This document shows, piece after piece, positions 27,701 to 35,794 of a DNA stretch of 64,000 nucleotides; position 1 is the stretch's first letter, and each line of letters begins with the position of its first letter. A program made the position numbers and the translations under genes. Origin of the DNA: JBNJGB01 sp051747385 (GTDB lineage: Bacteria; Myxococcota_A; UBA9042; PHBI01; JACKFB01); contig JBNJGB010000019.1 in the NCBI GenBank assembly GCA_051747385.1, positions 1-64,000 on the forward strand, in the 5' to 3' direction. The notes beneath the pieces were generated by a model. That model made no database searches. It saw nothing but the letters and a program-made list of their open reading frames with translations, and was not told the DNA's origin.

Positions 27701-27961
27701 GGCCTCCTCCTCGTGGATGCGGATGCGGGTGCCGTCCTTGGCGGGCGTCATGCAGGCCATGACCATCTTGCCCTCGCCCTTTTCCTCGCCCTCCGCGTCC
27801 TTGTACTGCTGCACGGCGCACTGGCGGCACGCCCCCACGGACCCCATCGCCGGGTGCCAGCAGAAGTAGGGCAGGTCCAGACCCAGGGACAGGGCGACGT
27901 CGAGCATGTTCTTCGACCCGTCGACCTCGTAGGCCTTCCCGTCGATCCACACCGTCGCCAT
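24716..27961 (-). CDS. nuoG: NADH-quinone oxidoreductase subunit G with in-frame repeat insertion
   Basis: NuoG carries the chain of Fe-S clusters in the peripheral arm. The N-terminal 250 residues hold all ligands: the 2Fe-2S loop (GACRQC...CMTP), HDCPVCDEGGECHLQD, CIQCYRC, and CPTG. A CGHCGVGC...FLCDRG set at about 255-290 fits the distant N7 cluster present in some bacteria. The molybdopterin-type domain follows but is interrupted at about residues 623-828 by five imperfect copies of a peptide containing LAQRREDAKGRG, encoded by 123-bp tandem repeats. After the repeats a normal C-terminal domain resumes to residue 1081. The protein is about 200 aa longer than expected, the length of the insertion. 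The ATG at 27961 overlaps the nuoF stop by one base. Confidence 0.95.
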   Translation of the reverse strand: MATVWIDGKAYEVDGSKNMLDVALSLGLDLPYFCWHPAMGSVGACRQCAVQQYKDAEGEEKGEGKMVMACMTPAKDGTRIRIHEEEAERFRAAVIEWLMANHPHDCPVCDEGGECHLQDMTVMTGHAWRRYRFSKRTHRNQYLGPFLNHEMNRCIQCYRCVRFYNDHAQDRDLAALASHDHVYFGRHTEGTLESVFSGNLVEVCPTGVFTDKSLKAHYTRKWDLQTAPSVCGHCGVGCNTTPGERYGTLRRIRNRYHSEVNGYFLCDRGRYGYEYQDHERRLSVPLAPGGTDSPAQPLEPDEALDRVRSLLRNGMRAVGIGSPRASVESNFALRELVGPDRFHRGVPEAQARAVDAVLDELGRTRGASLSDVEKCDAVLVLGEDAQNTAPMLELALRQSVRNQPMAHAETQGVGTWHAAAFLEAIQDDNGPLYVATPAPTATDRFATRTLHAAPEDIARLGLAVAGQLPKDDLANEIVEALSNAKRPLVVSGASLHSEAVVRAAGAAARALDAEVFFTVPECNSLGLAMLGGGTLEDALGAEADVAVVLEADLPRRPEATHLVVLDSLASDVAAHADVVLPTATLFESDGHLVNHEARAQRFHQVFVPETQVRPAWSWLTSIAGSDAANLAQRREDAKGRGAQATPRSQTTGEGGSQHPSGSINASDAANLAQRREDAKGRGAQATPGSQTTGEGGSQHPSGSINASDAANLAQRREDAKGRGAPATPRSQTTGEGGSQHPSGSINASDAANLAQRREDAKGRGARGEPGAAPGDLAQGDLAQRREDAKGRGAPATPGSQTTGGGESDRLSNSDPEASSAALRLGGLARPSSGGGHRLSDVTKAAAKAIPLLARLPEASPAPGDRAPDGEGYPRMLHRYSGRTAQHAHRTIREPRPVADPNDPLVYTMEGWEGPRPPGRLVNEFWAPGWNSIQALNRFQEEVAGPLIGGEPGIRLLESAEGEAPKPEPPEAFRRRDDAFRVVPLWHTFGSDPLSVLSPGVAERSEEPYVALSREDAERLGDTVTLRLDDREHALPVRAVEGLPAGVAGVPVLPGLAGARVPERASLAPASTTTTSTSTNEP
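25475..26090 (-). repeat. 123-bp tandem repeat array inside nuoG, derived from a dispersed inverted-repeat element
   Basis: Copies begin (plus-strand CCCTTCCC) at 25588, 25672, 25795, 25918 and 26041. The last three intervals are exactly 123 bp (41 codons) and nearly identical; the first is 84 bp (28 codons). All keep the nuoG frame. Each contains TTTGCGTCTTCGCGCCTTTG, and the outer end (25475-25500, GCGCGCCAAGCCGCCAAGGC then GCAAAG) is roughly its inverse complement. The left part (25475-25620) thus resembles a whole copy of the element seen at 33,236 and 54,871, while the rest is an expansion of its right arm plus flank. Confidence 0.9.
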
Positions 27962-29241
27962 CACGCCCCCTTCCACGGGCAGCGCCCGTCCCGGATATGA
28001 CGCTCGAAGTCCTCCCGGAAGTGCTGCAGGCCGCTCTTCAAGGGCGAGATGGCCCCCGGCGCCAGCGCGCAGAACGTGTAGCCGGTGTCCAGGAACTGCG
28101 CGTGCATGGAGAGCTTCTCCAGGTCCCCGTCCCGGCCGTCGCCCTCCTCGAGCGCCTGCAGCAGGCGCGCGGTCCAGGGCAGCCCCTCGCGGCACGGCGT
28201 GCACCACCCGCAGGACTCCTGGGCGAAGAAGCGCTCCAGGTTCAGCAGCATCCCCACCGGGCACGTGCGGTCGTCGAGCACGACCATGGTCCCCGTGCCC
28301 AGGCGGCTGCCGGCCTCCTCCGTGGAGTCGAAGTCCAGCTTCACGTCCAGGTGCTCCTCGGTGAGGAACGCCGTGGAGGCCCCGCCCGGGAGGCACCCGC
28401 GGAACCTGCGGCCCTCGGCCATCCCGCCGGCCCGGTCCAGGACCTCGCCCAGGGTCGTGCCCAGGGGAAGCTCCCACAGGCCCGGCTCCTTCACCCACCC
28501 GCTGGCGCCGTAGAGCTTGGTCCCGCCGTCGTCGGAGTCCGACAGGCCCAGGAACCAGTCCGCCCCGTGGGCCACGATGTGCGGCACGTTGCAGAGGGTC
28601 TCCACGTTGTTGACGATGGTCGGCTGGCCCCACGCGCCGGACACGGGCGGGAAGGGCGGCTTGTCCCGGGGCGTGGCGCGCTTGCCCTCGATGGCGTTCA
28701 GGAGGCCGGTCTCCTCGCCGCACATGTAGCGGCCGGCGCTCACGTGGACGTGGATCTCGACGTCCCAGCCGGAGCCGAGCACGTTCTCGCCGGTGTAGCC
28801 GGCCTCGCGCGCCTCGCGGATGGCCATGTCCAGGGCGCGCTCCGCGTCCCGGTAGGCCCAGCGCAGGAAGATGTAGCCCACGTCGGCGCCGATGGCGTAG
28901 GCCGACAGGAGCACCGCCTCCACCAGGAGGTGCGGGTCGTGCTCCATGAGGTAGCGGTCCTTGAAGGTCCCGGGCTCCATCTCGTCCGCGTTGGCGATGA
29001 GGTACTTGGAGCCCGGCGGCGCGTCGTCGCCCATGGGCACGAAGCCCCACTTCACCCCGGTCGGGAAGCCGGCGCCGCCCCGGCCGCGTAGCTTCGAGTC
29101 CTTGACGACCTGCTGCACGTCCTCCGGCGACATCTCGCGCAGGGCCGACTTGTAGGCCGCGTAGCCGCCCGTCCTCTCGTAGGCGGCCCGGTCGCGAGGC
29201 GGCGCGCCCGGCGTGATGTGCGCGGTGAGCGGCGTCTCCAC
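27961..29241 (-). CDS. nuoF: NADH-quinone oxidoreductase subunit F
   Basis: NADH- and FMN-binding subunit with cluster N3, 426 aa. RGRGGAGFPTGVKWGF is the FMN/NADH glycine loop, ANADEMEPGTFKDR and AGRYMCGEETGLLNAIEG follow, and the 4Fe-4S ligands are ESCGWCTPCREG with the fourth Cys in DTGYTFCALAPGA. The GTG start at 29241 overlaps the nuoE TAG stop by one base and has GGAGGG 9 bp upstream. Confidence 0.97.
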   Translation of the reverse strand: METPLTAHITPGAPPRDRAAYERTGGYAAYKSALREMSPEDVQQVVKDSKLRGRGGAGFPTGVKWGFVPMGDDAPPGSKYLIANADEMEPGTFKDRYLMEHDPHLLVEAVLLSAYAIGADVGYIFLRWAYRDAERALDMAIREAREAGYTGENVLGSGWDVEIHVHVSAGRYMCGEETGLLNAIEGKRATPRDKPPFPPVSGAWGQPTIVNNVETLCNVPHIVAHGADWFLGLSDSDDGGTKLYGASGWVKEPGLWELPLGTTLGEVLDRAGGMAEGRRFRGCLPGGASTAFLTEEHLDVKLDFDSTEEAGSRLGTGTMVVLDDRTCPVGMLLNLERFFAQESCGWCTPCREGLPWTARLLQALEEGDGRDGDLEKLSMHAQFLDTGYTFCALAPGAISPLKSGLQHFREDFERHIRDGRCPWKGA

Positions 29242-29705
29242 TACTCGTATCCCTCCAGGATCTCCCCGACCTTCGCCGGCTCCACGTGCCGGTGGAGGTC
29301 CTCGTCGACCATCATCGCCGGGGCGTGGTCGCAGTCGCCCAGGCACACCATCGGCAGCAGCGTGAAGCGGTCGTCGCCGGTCGTCTGGCCGAAGTCGACG
29401 GACAGGTGCTCCCGCAGGGCGTCGCGGACGTCCTCGTAGCCCCGGATCCAGCAGGACACGCTGTCGCAGAGGAGGATGACGTGCCGGCCGACGGGACGCC
29501 GGAAGACGAGGTTGTAGAACGTCGCCACCGAGTCCACCTCGTCCGGCGTCATCCCGAGGAGGTCCGCCAGGTCGGCGACGGCGTCGTCGTCCACCCAGCC
29601 GCGGTGCTTCTGGAGGACCTTCAGGCCCTCGATGCACCCGGCCCTGCGCTGCGGGAGAATGCGCACCTCCTGCTCGATCTCGGCGATCTCCTGTTCGCTC
29701 AGCAT
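29241..29705 (-). CDS. nuoE: NADH-quinone oxidoreductase subunit E
   Basis: Thioredoxin-like 2Fe-2S subunit, 154 aa. Cluster N1a ligands are seen as CDSVSC and CLGDCDHAP. The N-terminal helical part (EVRILPQRRAGCIEGLKVLQ) is typical of the family. It starts 40 bp after the nuoCD stop, one of the few spaced junctions in the operon. Confidence 0.96.
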   Translation of the reverse strand: MLSEQEIAEIEQEVRILPQRRAGCIEGLKVLQKHRGWVDDDAVADLADLLGMTPDEVDSVATFYNLVFRRPVGRHVILLCDSVSCWIRGYEDVRDALREHLSVDFGQTTGDDRFTLLPMVCLGDCDHAPAMMVDEDLHRHVEPAKVGEILEGYE

Positions 29706-29745
29706 GGTCGGTTTCCCTTGCCCGCACGGTGGGGACCGCGCGGGG

Positions 29746-31395
29746 TCACCTGTCGATGTCGGCCAGGACGAAGTCGATGCTGCCCAGGATGGCCAGCAGG
29801 TCCGGGACCATCAGGCCCTGCGAGATGAGCGGCAGCATCTGCATGTGCGGAAACGACGGCGCCCGGATGCGCGTCCGGTACGACCGCGTGTGTCCGTCGC
29901 TCACCAGGTAGTAGCCGTTGACGCCCTTCGTGGCCTCCACGGCCACGTGGCACTCGCCCGGCGGCACGACCGGGCCCCACGACACCCCCAGGAAGTGCGT
30001 GATGAGGCTCTCGATGTCGTGCATGGTCCGCGGCTTCGGCGGCGGCGTGGCCTGCGGGTGGTTCGCCTTGTACGGACCGCCCGGCATCTGCTCCGCGCAC
30101 TGCTCGACGATGCGCAGGCTCTGCCGCATCTCCTCGACGCGCACCTCCGCCCGGGCGTAGCAGTCCCCGGCCTCCGCCGTGGGGACGTCGAACTCGAAGC
30201 GGTCGTAGCCCGAGTAGGGCCGCTTCTTCCGGTAGTCCCACTCCAGGCCGCACGCCCGCAGGCCCGGGCCGGTCACGCCCCAGTCGATGGCCTCGTCCAC
30301 CGTGTAGGCGCCGACGCCCTTCGTGCGGGCCTGGAAGATCCGGTTGGCCATGACCATCCGGTCGTACTCGTCGATCTTCGGGCGCATGTACCTTACGAAG
30401 CGGAGCACCAGGTCCTTCCAGCCCTCGGGCAGGTCCTGGGCGACGCCGCCGATGCGGAACCAGTTCGGGTGCATGCGGCCGCCGCAGATGGCCTCGACGA
30501 TGTCGAAGACCCGCTCGCGGTCCGTGAACATGTAGAAGACCGGCGAGAGCTGGCCCACGTCCTGGGCGAAGGTCCCGTACCAGACCAGGTGGCTGGAGAT
30601 GCGGAACAGCTCGCAGAGCATCACGCGGATGACCTGCGCGCGCTCGGGCACCTCGATGCCCGCCAGCCGCTCCACGGCCATCACGTAGGGCAGGTTGTTC
30701 ATCACCCCGCCCAGGTAGTCCACGCGGTCCGTGTAGGGGATGTAGGTGTGCCAGGACTGGCGCTCGCCCATCTTCTCGGCGCCCCGGTGGTGGAAGCCGA
30801 TGTCCGGCACCGCGTCGCGGATCTCCTCCCCGTCGAGCTGCAGGACGACGCGCAGCACGCCGTGGGTCCCGGGGTGCTGCGGGCCCACGTTGAGGAACAT
30901 GAACTCCGTGTCCCCGTGCTCGCGCTCGAGGCCCCACTCCTCCGGGACGAAGCGCAGGGCCTCCTGCTCCTCGGCGGCCCGCTCGTCGTCGATGGAGAAC
31001 GGCGCCATCTCCGTGGCCCGCGCCGGGTGCTCGCGCCGGAGCGGGTGGCCCTTCCAGGTGGGCGGCATGAGGATGCGCCGCAGGTTCGGGTGGCCGTCGA
31101 AGCCGATCCCGAACATGTCCCACACCTCGCGCTCGTACCAGGAGGCGGCGGGCCACAGGTCGGTGATGGTCGGGAGGCTCGGGTACTCGCCCCACAGCGG
31201 CACCTTCACGCGCACGTCGTCGTTCCGGTCGAACGACAGCAGGTGGTAGACGACGCTGAAGTCGCTGGCCGGCTGCCCCGCGCGGTCCCGCCGCTCGCGC
31301 TCGTCGATGGCGGTCAGGTCGTAGAGCATCCGGTACGGCCGCTCCACGCCCTCCTTGAGGTGGCGCAGGACCTCCGGGGCCCGCTCCGGGTCCAC
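29746..31395 (-). CDS. nuoCD: NADH-quinone oxidoreductase fused subunit C/D
   Basis: A fused NuoC-NuoD protein. Residues 1-150 are the 30-kDa subunit (ERPYRMLYDLTAIDER, DFSVVYHLLSFDR, EREVWDMFGI, HPLRREHPA). Residues about 165-549 are the 49-kDa subunit with NVGPQHPGTHGVLR, DIGFHHRGAEKMGE and the C-terminal DFVLADIDR. Together with NuoB it forms the quinone-reduction site. The GTG at 31395 is the first usual start in frame. However, the upstream in-frame residues (ADGIPTYW) resemble the conserved NuoC segment just before this point, so the true start may be an unusual codon in the 82-bp gap after nuoB. Minimum length is 549 aa. Confidence 0.95.
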   Translation of the reverse strand: MDPERAPEVLRHLKEGVERPYRMLYDLTAIDERERRDRAGQPASDFSVVYHLLSFDRNDDVRVKVPLWGEYPSLPTITDLWPAASWYEREVWDMFGIGFDGHPNLRRILMPPTWKGHPLRREHPARATEMAPFSIDDERAAEEQEALRFVPEEWGLEREHGDTEFMFLNVGPQHPGTHGVLRVVLQLDGEEIRDAVPDIGFHHRGAEKMGERQSWHTYIPYTDRVDYLGGVMNNLPYVMAVERLAGIEVPERAQVIRVMLCELFRISSHLVWYGTFAQDVGQLSPVFYMFTDRERVFDIVEAICGGRMHPNWFRIGGVAQDLPEGWKDLVLRFVRYMRPKIDEYDRMVMANRIFQARTKGVGAYTVDEAIDWGVTGPGLRACGLEWDYRKKRPYSGYDRFEFDVPTAEAGDCYARAEVRVEEMRQSLRIVEQCAEQMPGGPYKANHPQATPPPKPRTMHDIESLITHFLGVSWGPVVPPGECHVAVEATKGVNGYYLVSDGHTRSYRTRIRAPSFPHMQMLPLISQGLMVPDLLAILGSIDFVLADIDR

Positions 31396-31477
31396 CCAAT
31401 ACGTGGGGATCCCGTCCGCGGTGGGCTGCTCGACGCGGACGCTCCCGACGGGTAGCGGCGGGGCCTGCGTGCTCGTG

Positions 31478-32134
31478 TCACACCTCCTTGGGCGGACGTA
31501 GCTTCGTGGCCTTCACCCGGTCGGCGCGCTTCAGGTCGCGCTGGGACGGCATGGCGCGGCGCTCGACGCCCTGGGGGCCGACGGTCCAGCTCAGGGGGCG
31601 GCGCTCCTCGCCGACGGCGTCCCGGAGGAGTGTGAGGCCCTGCATGAAGGCCTCGGGCCGCGGCGGGCAGCCGGGCACGTAGACGTCCACCGGCAGGAAG
31701 CTGTCGACCCCCTGGACGACGGAGTAGATGTCGTACATGCCCCCGGAGTTGGCGCAGGAGCCCATGGAGATGACCCAGCGGGGCTCCATCATCTGCTCGT
31801 AGAGTCGGTGGATGACCGGGGCCATCTTCTTGAAGACGGTCCCGGCGATGACCATGACGTCCGCCTCGCGCGGGGTGCCGCGGATGACCTCGGCGCCGAA
31901 GCGCGAGACGTCGAACTTGCTGGTGAGGCTGGTGGCCATCTCCACGTAGCAGCAGGACAGGCCGAAGTTGAACGGCCACATGCTGTTCTTGCGGCCCCAG
32001 GCGATGAGGTCCTGGAGCGAGGCCAGGACCAGGCTCCGCTGCACGGCCTCGTCCACGGTTGCGTGCCGGACCGGGGCGTCCGGCGAGTTGGGAGGCGGGC
32101 CGGGTTCGTCCGGTTTGGACAGCCACCACTTCAT
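31478..32134 (-). CDS. nuoB: NADH-quinone oxidoreductase subunit B
   Basis: Carries terminal cluster N2 next to the quinone site, 218 aa. Ligands are visible in GLSCCYVEMATS, MGSCANSGGMY and VPGCPPRPEA. It has an extended N-terminus and a basic C-terminal tail (RADRVKATKLRPPKEV) beyond the core. ATG at 32134 overlaps the nuoA stop (ATGA). Confidence 0.97.
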   Translation of the reverse strand: MKWWLSKPDEPGPPPNSPDAPVRHATVDEAVQRSLVLASLQDLIAWGRKNSMWPFNFGLSCCYVEMATSLTSKFDVSRFGAEVIRGTPREADVMVIAGTVFKKMAPVIHRLYEQMMEPRWVISMGSCANSGGMYDIYSVVQGVDSFLPVDVYVPGCPPRPEAFMQGLTLLRDAVGEERRPLSWTVGPQGVERRAMPSQRDLKRADRVKATKLRPPKEV

Positions 32135-32535
32135 CGGTTCGGAGCCTCCTCGTCGCTGAGCGGCTTGGGCAGGATCCGGCCGCGCGGGCCCCAGTCGAGG
32201 GCGCCGATGCGCCACAGCCAGGCCAGGGCGGCGAGCAGCACGCCCACGAAGACCGCGATCTCGATCCAGCCGGTCCAGCCCGCTTCGGGTGCGGCGACGG
32301 CCCAGGCGAAGATGAAGGCCGCCTCCAGGTCGAAGATCACGAAGAACATGGCCATCAGGTAGAACTTCGACGTCAGGCGGACGGGCACGTCCCCGGTGGA
32401 GACGACGCCGCCCTCGTAGGGCTCGCCGGTCGCACGATCGCGGTGTCGCTCGCCCAGGACGTGGGAGAGCGCGAGCATGGCCGCGACGACGACGAGCACC
32501 GCGGCCCCGTAGACGACGAGTGGCCAGAGAGGCAT
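32131..32535 (-). CDS. nuoA: NADH-quinone oxidoreductase subunit A
   Basis: First gene of the complex I operon; a three-helix membrane subunit, 134 aa. The loop after helix 1 (PYEGGVVSTGDVPVRLTSKFYLMAMFFVIFDLE) is the family signature, although the usual YECG Cys is replaced (YEGG). The start at 32535 (MPLWPLVVYG) leads straight into helix 1; an upstream ATG at 32613 would add 26 residues without homology. Confidence 0.95.
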   Translation of the reverse strand: MPLWPLVVYGAAVLVVVAAMLALSHVLGERHRDRATGEPYEGGVVSTGDVPVRLTSKFYLMAMFFVIFDLEAAFIFAWAVAAPEAGWTGWIEIAVFVGVLLAALAWLWRIGALDWGPRGRILPKPLSDEEAPNR

Positions 32536-32584
32536 CGAGCGTGCTTCCAGGTCGGTGCGATGGGCGTGTGGGGGACGAACCCCA

Positions 32585-32613
32585 AGGAAACACGCCCCGT
32601 TCGGGAGCGTCAA
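32585..32613 (-). promoter_or_regulatory. Candidate nuo operon promoter
   Basis: On the minus strand TTGACG (32613-32608) is followed after 17 bp by TTTCCT (32590-32585), about 50 bp before nuoA. The spacing matches the candidate cmr promoter. The -10 box is weak, so this is tentative. Confidence 0.35.
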
Positions 32614-32837
32614 TGGCCGATCCGGCCCGAGACTCCGGGGTGGACCGGGGGTGCAGGGCGAAATCGGTCGCCCGGGGGTTGACGTGCCTGTTCACGGTGG
32701 CAGCCTCGTAGGCGTTCCCGAAAAACCAGCGACTGCACGGAAGCCGCGGATCGTACGCCTCGCCGGGATGGTGCCGCACGCGTTTCCGCCGGTTTCGTGC
32801 GTCTGCACACGTCATGCGAACGCTTGAGGAGGACACC

Positions 32838-33041
32838 ATGGCCGTCGCCAAGGTCATCGAGATCACCGCAGAGCACCCCGAGAGCTTCGAGGCCGCCATC
32901 AAGCAGGGCATCGCCCGCGCCGGCAACACGGTCGACAACATCCAGAGCGCCTGGATCAACGAGCAGACCTGCGTCGTGAAGGACAACCAGGTGGCGTCGT
33001 ATCGCGTGAACATGCGCGTCACGTTCCTGCTCGGGAAGTAG
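32838..33041 (+). CDS. Dodecin, flavin-binding dodecameric protein
   Basis: A 67-aa protein matching dodecins, which form hollow 12-mers that store flavin (FMN or riboflavin) or coenzyme A. The sequence AVAKVIEITAEHPESFEAAI, then NIQSAWINEQTCVV and YRVNMRVTFLL, covers the whole beta-alpha-beta-beta fold; the Trp that stacks on the flavin is present (W in SAWI). The start at 32838 has GAGGAGGA 5 bp upstream; an upstream in-frame ATG (32814) would add an unconserved octapeptide. The gene is divergent from nuoA across a 302-bp gap in which the only other signal is a TTGACG at 32679. Confidence 0.93.
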   Translation: MAVAKVIEITAEHPESFEAAIKQGIARAGNTVDNIQSAWINEQTCVVKDNQVASYRVNMRVTFLLGK

Positions 33042-33439
33042 ACCCGAAGCGCGACGGAGCCGGCGTGTCCCTTGCCGAGCCCGCACATGGGCAGAGAGGT
33101 CGGCCGGGCCGCCGGCGCCGTTGCGTCCGGGGTCCTACGAAGTGGAGCGCCGGCCTCCCCGCCGGCGATGGATGTTCCGGCCGCCGGGGACGGTTCACGG
33201 TCCCACACATCTCGGGATGCCGCGATGTCGCGGACAATCGCGCGCCAAGCCGCCAAGCCGCCAAGACCCAAAGGCCGGCGAACCGCTCGCACACTCGTTC
33301 GGCTGAGACTGTCGGGGCACCGGCAGGCAACACCGAGCACACCGGGCCGAAGCGTGCCGTTTCCCTTTGCGTCTTCGCGTCTTTGCGCGAGCCCTTCGTC
33401 TCGCGATATGTGACGAACCGTGAGCCGAGGACGAGCGTC
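33042..33439. other. Intergenic gap with REP-like palindrome and dispersed element
   Basis: No gene is supported. A GC palindrome (CGCCGGCCTCCCCGCCGGCG, near 33142-33161) resembles the one in the nuoI-nuoJ gap. The dispersed inverted-repeat element occupies 33236-33394. Confidence 0.7.
33236..33394 (+). repeat. Dispersed MITE-like element, copy A
   Basis: About 159 bp with imperfect terminal inverted repeats: left arm GCGCGCCAAGCCGCCAAG..., right arm TTTGCGTCTTCGCGTCTTTG then CGCGAG. The interior (for example GGTTCGGCTGAGACTGTCGGG-like sequence around 33298-33316) matches copy B at 54871-55022 in inverted orientation along its full length. It has no coding capacity for a transposase. Confidence 0.85.
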
Positions 33440-33736
33440 CTACTCGTCGATGAGGCGGATCCGGCGCAGGTGGCGGCCGCCTTCGAACGGCGTCGTCAGC
33501 CAGGCGTCGACGATGGCGAGGGCGGTCTCCCACGGGACGAGGCGCTCGCCGCGAGCCACGGCCTCGGCCGCGGGTCGGACGAACCGGGGATGGTCCACCG
33601 GAGCCTCCGACCCGGTGCCGAGGTCGCGCACCCGGTGTCCCAGCGCCCGCAGGTGGTCGCGGATGCGCGCCTTGTAGTGCACCCCGGCGTGGTCGGAGGC
33701 CAGCACGATATGAAGCTCCACCCGGGCCTCCTGCAT
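33440..33736 (-). CDS. RpiB/LacAB-family sugar-phosphate isomerase with catalytic core deleted
   Basis: Residues 8-62 match the N-terminal half of ribose-5-phosphate isomerase B (VLASDHAGVHYKARIRDHL, GHRVRDLGT, VDHPRF...AVARGE), and residues 70-98 match its C-terminus (AIVDAWLTTPFEGGRHLRRI). The roughly 50 residues normally between them are missing: the catalytic Cys with the CGTGxG loop, the ANK..GIRA segment and the HNDANV motif. The reading frame is open and intact at 98 aa against about 150 usual. It is either a decaying remnant of an in-frame deletion or a protein kept for a non-catalytic role. Confidence 0.75.
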   Translation of the reverse strand: MQEARVELHIVLASDHAGVHYKARIRDHLRALGHRVRDLGTGSEAPVDHPRFVRPAAEAVARGERLVPWETALAIVDAWLTTPFEGGRHLRRIRLIDE

Positions 33737-33780
33737 CGCGCGGCGTTATCATGGACGTACTCGTACAAGGAGCGTAGCAC

Positions 33781-35703
33781 ATGGCTTCCGACGCCGAGCT
33801 GAAGTCACGGGAGGTCGCGGAGGACTCGCGCGAGAAGGAGTGGCGGGGGGAGAGCTTCCTCAAGGACCTGTTCCTCGGCCGCCTGCGCCTGGACCTCGTC
33901 GAGCCGCACCCCATCGCGGACAGCGACCGCCCCGGGTTCCGGGAGTTCTACGGACGGCTGCGGGACTTCCTGCGGGACGTCGTCGATCCGGTGGCGATCG
34001 ACGTGAGCGGGGAGTATCCGAAGGAGGTGGTGAAGGGGCTCGCCGACCTGGGCGCCTTCGGCATGAAGATCGACGAGGAGTACGGCGGCCTGGGCCTGAC
34101 CCACTCGGAGTACGTACAGGTCATGCGCCTGGTCGGGAGCTACGACGCCAACGTCACGGCGCTGCTGTCGGCGCACCAGGCCATCGGCGTGCCCCAGCCC
34201 GTGAAGCTGTTCGGCAGCGATCACCTCAAGGAGACCTACCTGCCGCGGTGTGCGCGGGGGGCGATCAGCGCGTTCGCGCTCACCGAGCCGGCCGTGGGCT
34301 CCGACCCGGCGCGGCTGTCGAGCGTCGCGGAGCCCACCGAGGACGGGGAGGCCTTCATCCTCAACGGCGAGAAGCTCTGGTGCACCAACGGCACCCTCGC
34401 GGAGGTCATCGTCGTCATGGCCCGCGATCCGAACACGGATCGCATCAACGCCTTCGTCGTGGAGATGGACTGGCCGGGCGTCCAGGTGAGCCACCGCTGC
34501 CACTTCATGGGGCTCCGGGCCCTGGCCAACGCCGAGCTGAGCTTCCGCGACGTGCGCATCCCCCGGGAGAACCTCATCGGCGAGGAGGGCGACGGGCTGA
34601 AGATCGCGCTGGTGACCCTGAACACCGGCCGGATCACGCTCCCCGCGGCCACCTCGGGCGGCGCGAAGCTGATGGTCGAGATCTGCCGCAAGTGGTCCAA
34701 CGCTCGCGTGCAGTGGGGCGTGCCCATCGGCAAGCACGAGGCCATCGCCCACAAGCTCGCCGACATCACGTCCAAGGCCTTCGCCATGGAGGCGATCGCC
34801 GACCTGGTCGGGGACCTCGCCGGGCGGGAGGACGCGGACATCCGCCTCGAGGCGGCCGCGGCCAAGGAGTGGAACACCGTCCAGATGTGGCACGTCCTCG
34901 ACGAGGCCCTGCAGGTCCGCGGCGGGCGCGGCTTCGAGACCGAGCGCTCCCTCGCCGGCCGCGGCGAGCCGCCCGTGCCCGTCGAGCGGCCCCTGCGCGA
35001 CGCGCGCATCAACCTGATCTTCGAAGGCTCCAGCGAGATCATGCACCTCTTCATGGCCCGGGAGGCCGTGGACGAGCACCTCCGGGTCGCCGGCAAGCTG
35101 GTGGATCCCAAGGCGTCGACGGGCGCGAAGCTCGCGGCCCTGCCGAAGATCGCGCTCCACTACGCCCGCTGGTACCCGAGCCGCTGGGTCGGCTGGGGCT
35201 GGTGGCCGCGCTTCGGGGAGTACGGCCGGCTCGCGAAGCACGTGCGGTTCGTGGACCGGAGCGCGCGCAAGCTCGCGCGGCAGATCTTCCACGGCATGGT
35301 CGTCCACCAGGCGAAGATGGAGCGGAAGCAGGCGTACCTGTTCCGCTGCGTCGACGTCGCCATGGAGCTGTTCGCCATGAGCGCGTCCGTCACCCGGGCC
35401 CGGCGGCTCCGAGAGCTGGGCGCCGTGGACGCGGAGGGGGCCGAGCGGGTCGCGGACATGTTCTGTCGCGGCGCCCGCCGGCGGGTGAAGAGCCTCTTCC
35501 GCGGCCTGTGGCGCAACGACGACGCGGCGCTCACCGCCTTCGGCAAGGAGATGCTCGACGGACGGTACACCTGGCTGGAGGAGGGCACCGTCGGCCTGCC
35601 GTACGGCGTCGAGGCGCTGACCCCGCCGTCGGTGACGGAGATCCTGGAGCACCAGCGGACCCGCCCACCGGGAGGCGAGCGGACGACCGGCACCCACGGC
35701 TGA
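33781..35703 (+). CDS. Acyl-CoA dehydrogenase, VLCAD/ACAD9-like long form
   Basis: FAD-dependent alpha,beta-dehydrogenation of an acyl-CoA, the first step of beta-oxidation. At 640 aa it has the N-terminal dehydrogenase fold (residues about 50-435) plus a C-terminal helical domain typical of very-long-chain enzymes. Markers are GLGLTHSEYVQVMRLVG, FALTEPAVGSDPARL, GEKLWCTNG, QVRGGRGFETE and INLIFEGSSEIMHLFMARE, in which the Glu of FEGSSE is the likely catalytic base. The start has AAGGAG upstream. The 3' neighbour is a flavin reductase-like gene 92 bp on. Confidence 0.92.
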   Translation: MASDAELKSREVAEDSREKEWRGESFLKDLFLGRLRLDLVEPHPIADSDRPGFREFYGRLRDFLRDVVDPVAIDVSGEYPKEVVKGLADLGAFGMKIDEEYGGLGLTHSEYVQVMRLVGSYDANVTALLSAHQAIGVPQPVKLFGSDHLKETYLPRCARGAISAFALTEPAVGSDPARLSSVAEPTEDGEAFILNGEKLWCTNGTLAEVIVVMARDPNTDRINAFVVEMDWPGVQVSHRCHFMGLRALANAELSFRDVRIPRENLIGEEGDGLKIALVTLNTGRITLPAATSGGAKLMVEICRKWSNARVQWGVPIGKHEAIAHKLADITSKAFAMEAIADLVGDLAGREDADIRLEAAAAKEWNTVQMWHVLDEALQVRGGRGFETERSLAGRGEPPVPVERPLRDARINLIFEGSSEIMHLFMAREAVDEHLRVAGKLVDPKASTGAKLAALPKIALHYARWYPSRWVGWGWWPRFGEYGRLAKHVRFVDRSARKLARQIFHGMVVHQAKMERKQAYLFRCVDVAMELFAMSASVTRARRLRELGAVDAEGAERVADMFCRGARRRVKSLFRGLWRNDDAALTAFGKEMLDGRYTWLEEGTVGLPYGVEALTPPSVTEILEHQRTRPPGGERTTGTHG

Positions 35704-35794
35704 GCACGCGCTCCTACACAAGGCACGGAGGAGACACTATGCTGCCCCGGCGCTCGGGGAGTCGCCCCGGGCGCCCAGCCATGGAGCCGACGAC

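Noticed and set aside
20330..28000. Long plus-strand open frames opposite the nuo operon
   Set aside because: They are antisense shadows with low-complexity Glu/Gln/His/Arg composition; the minus-strand genes are unambiguous complex I subunits.
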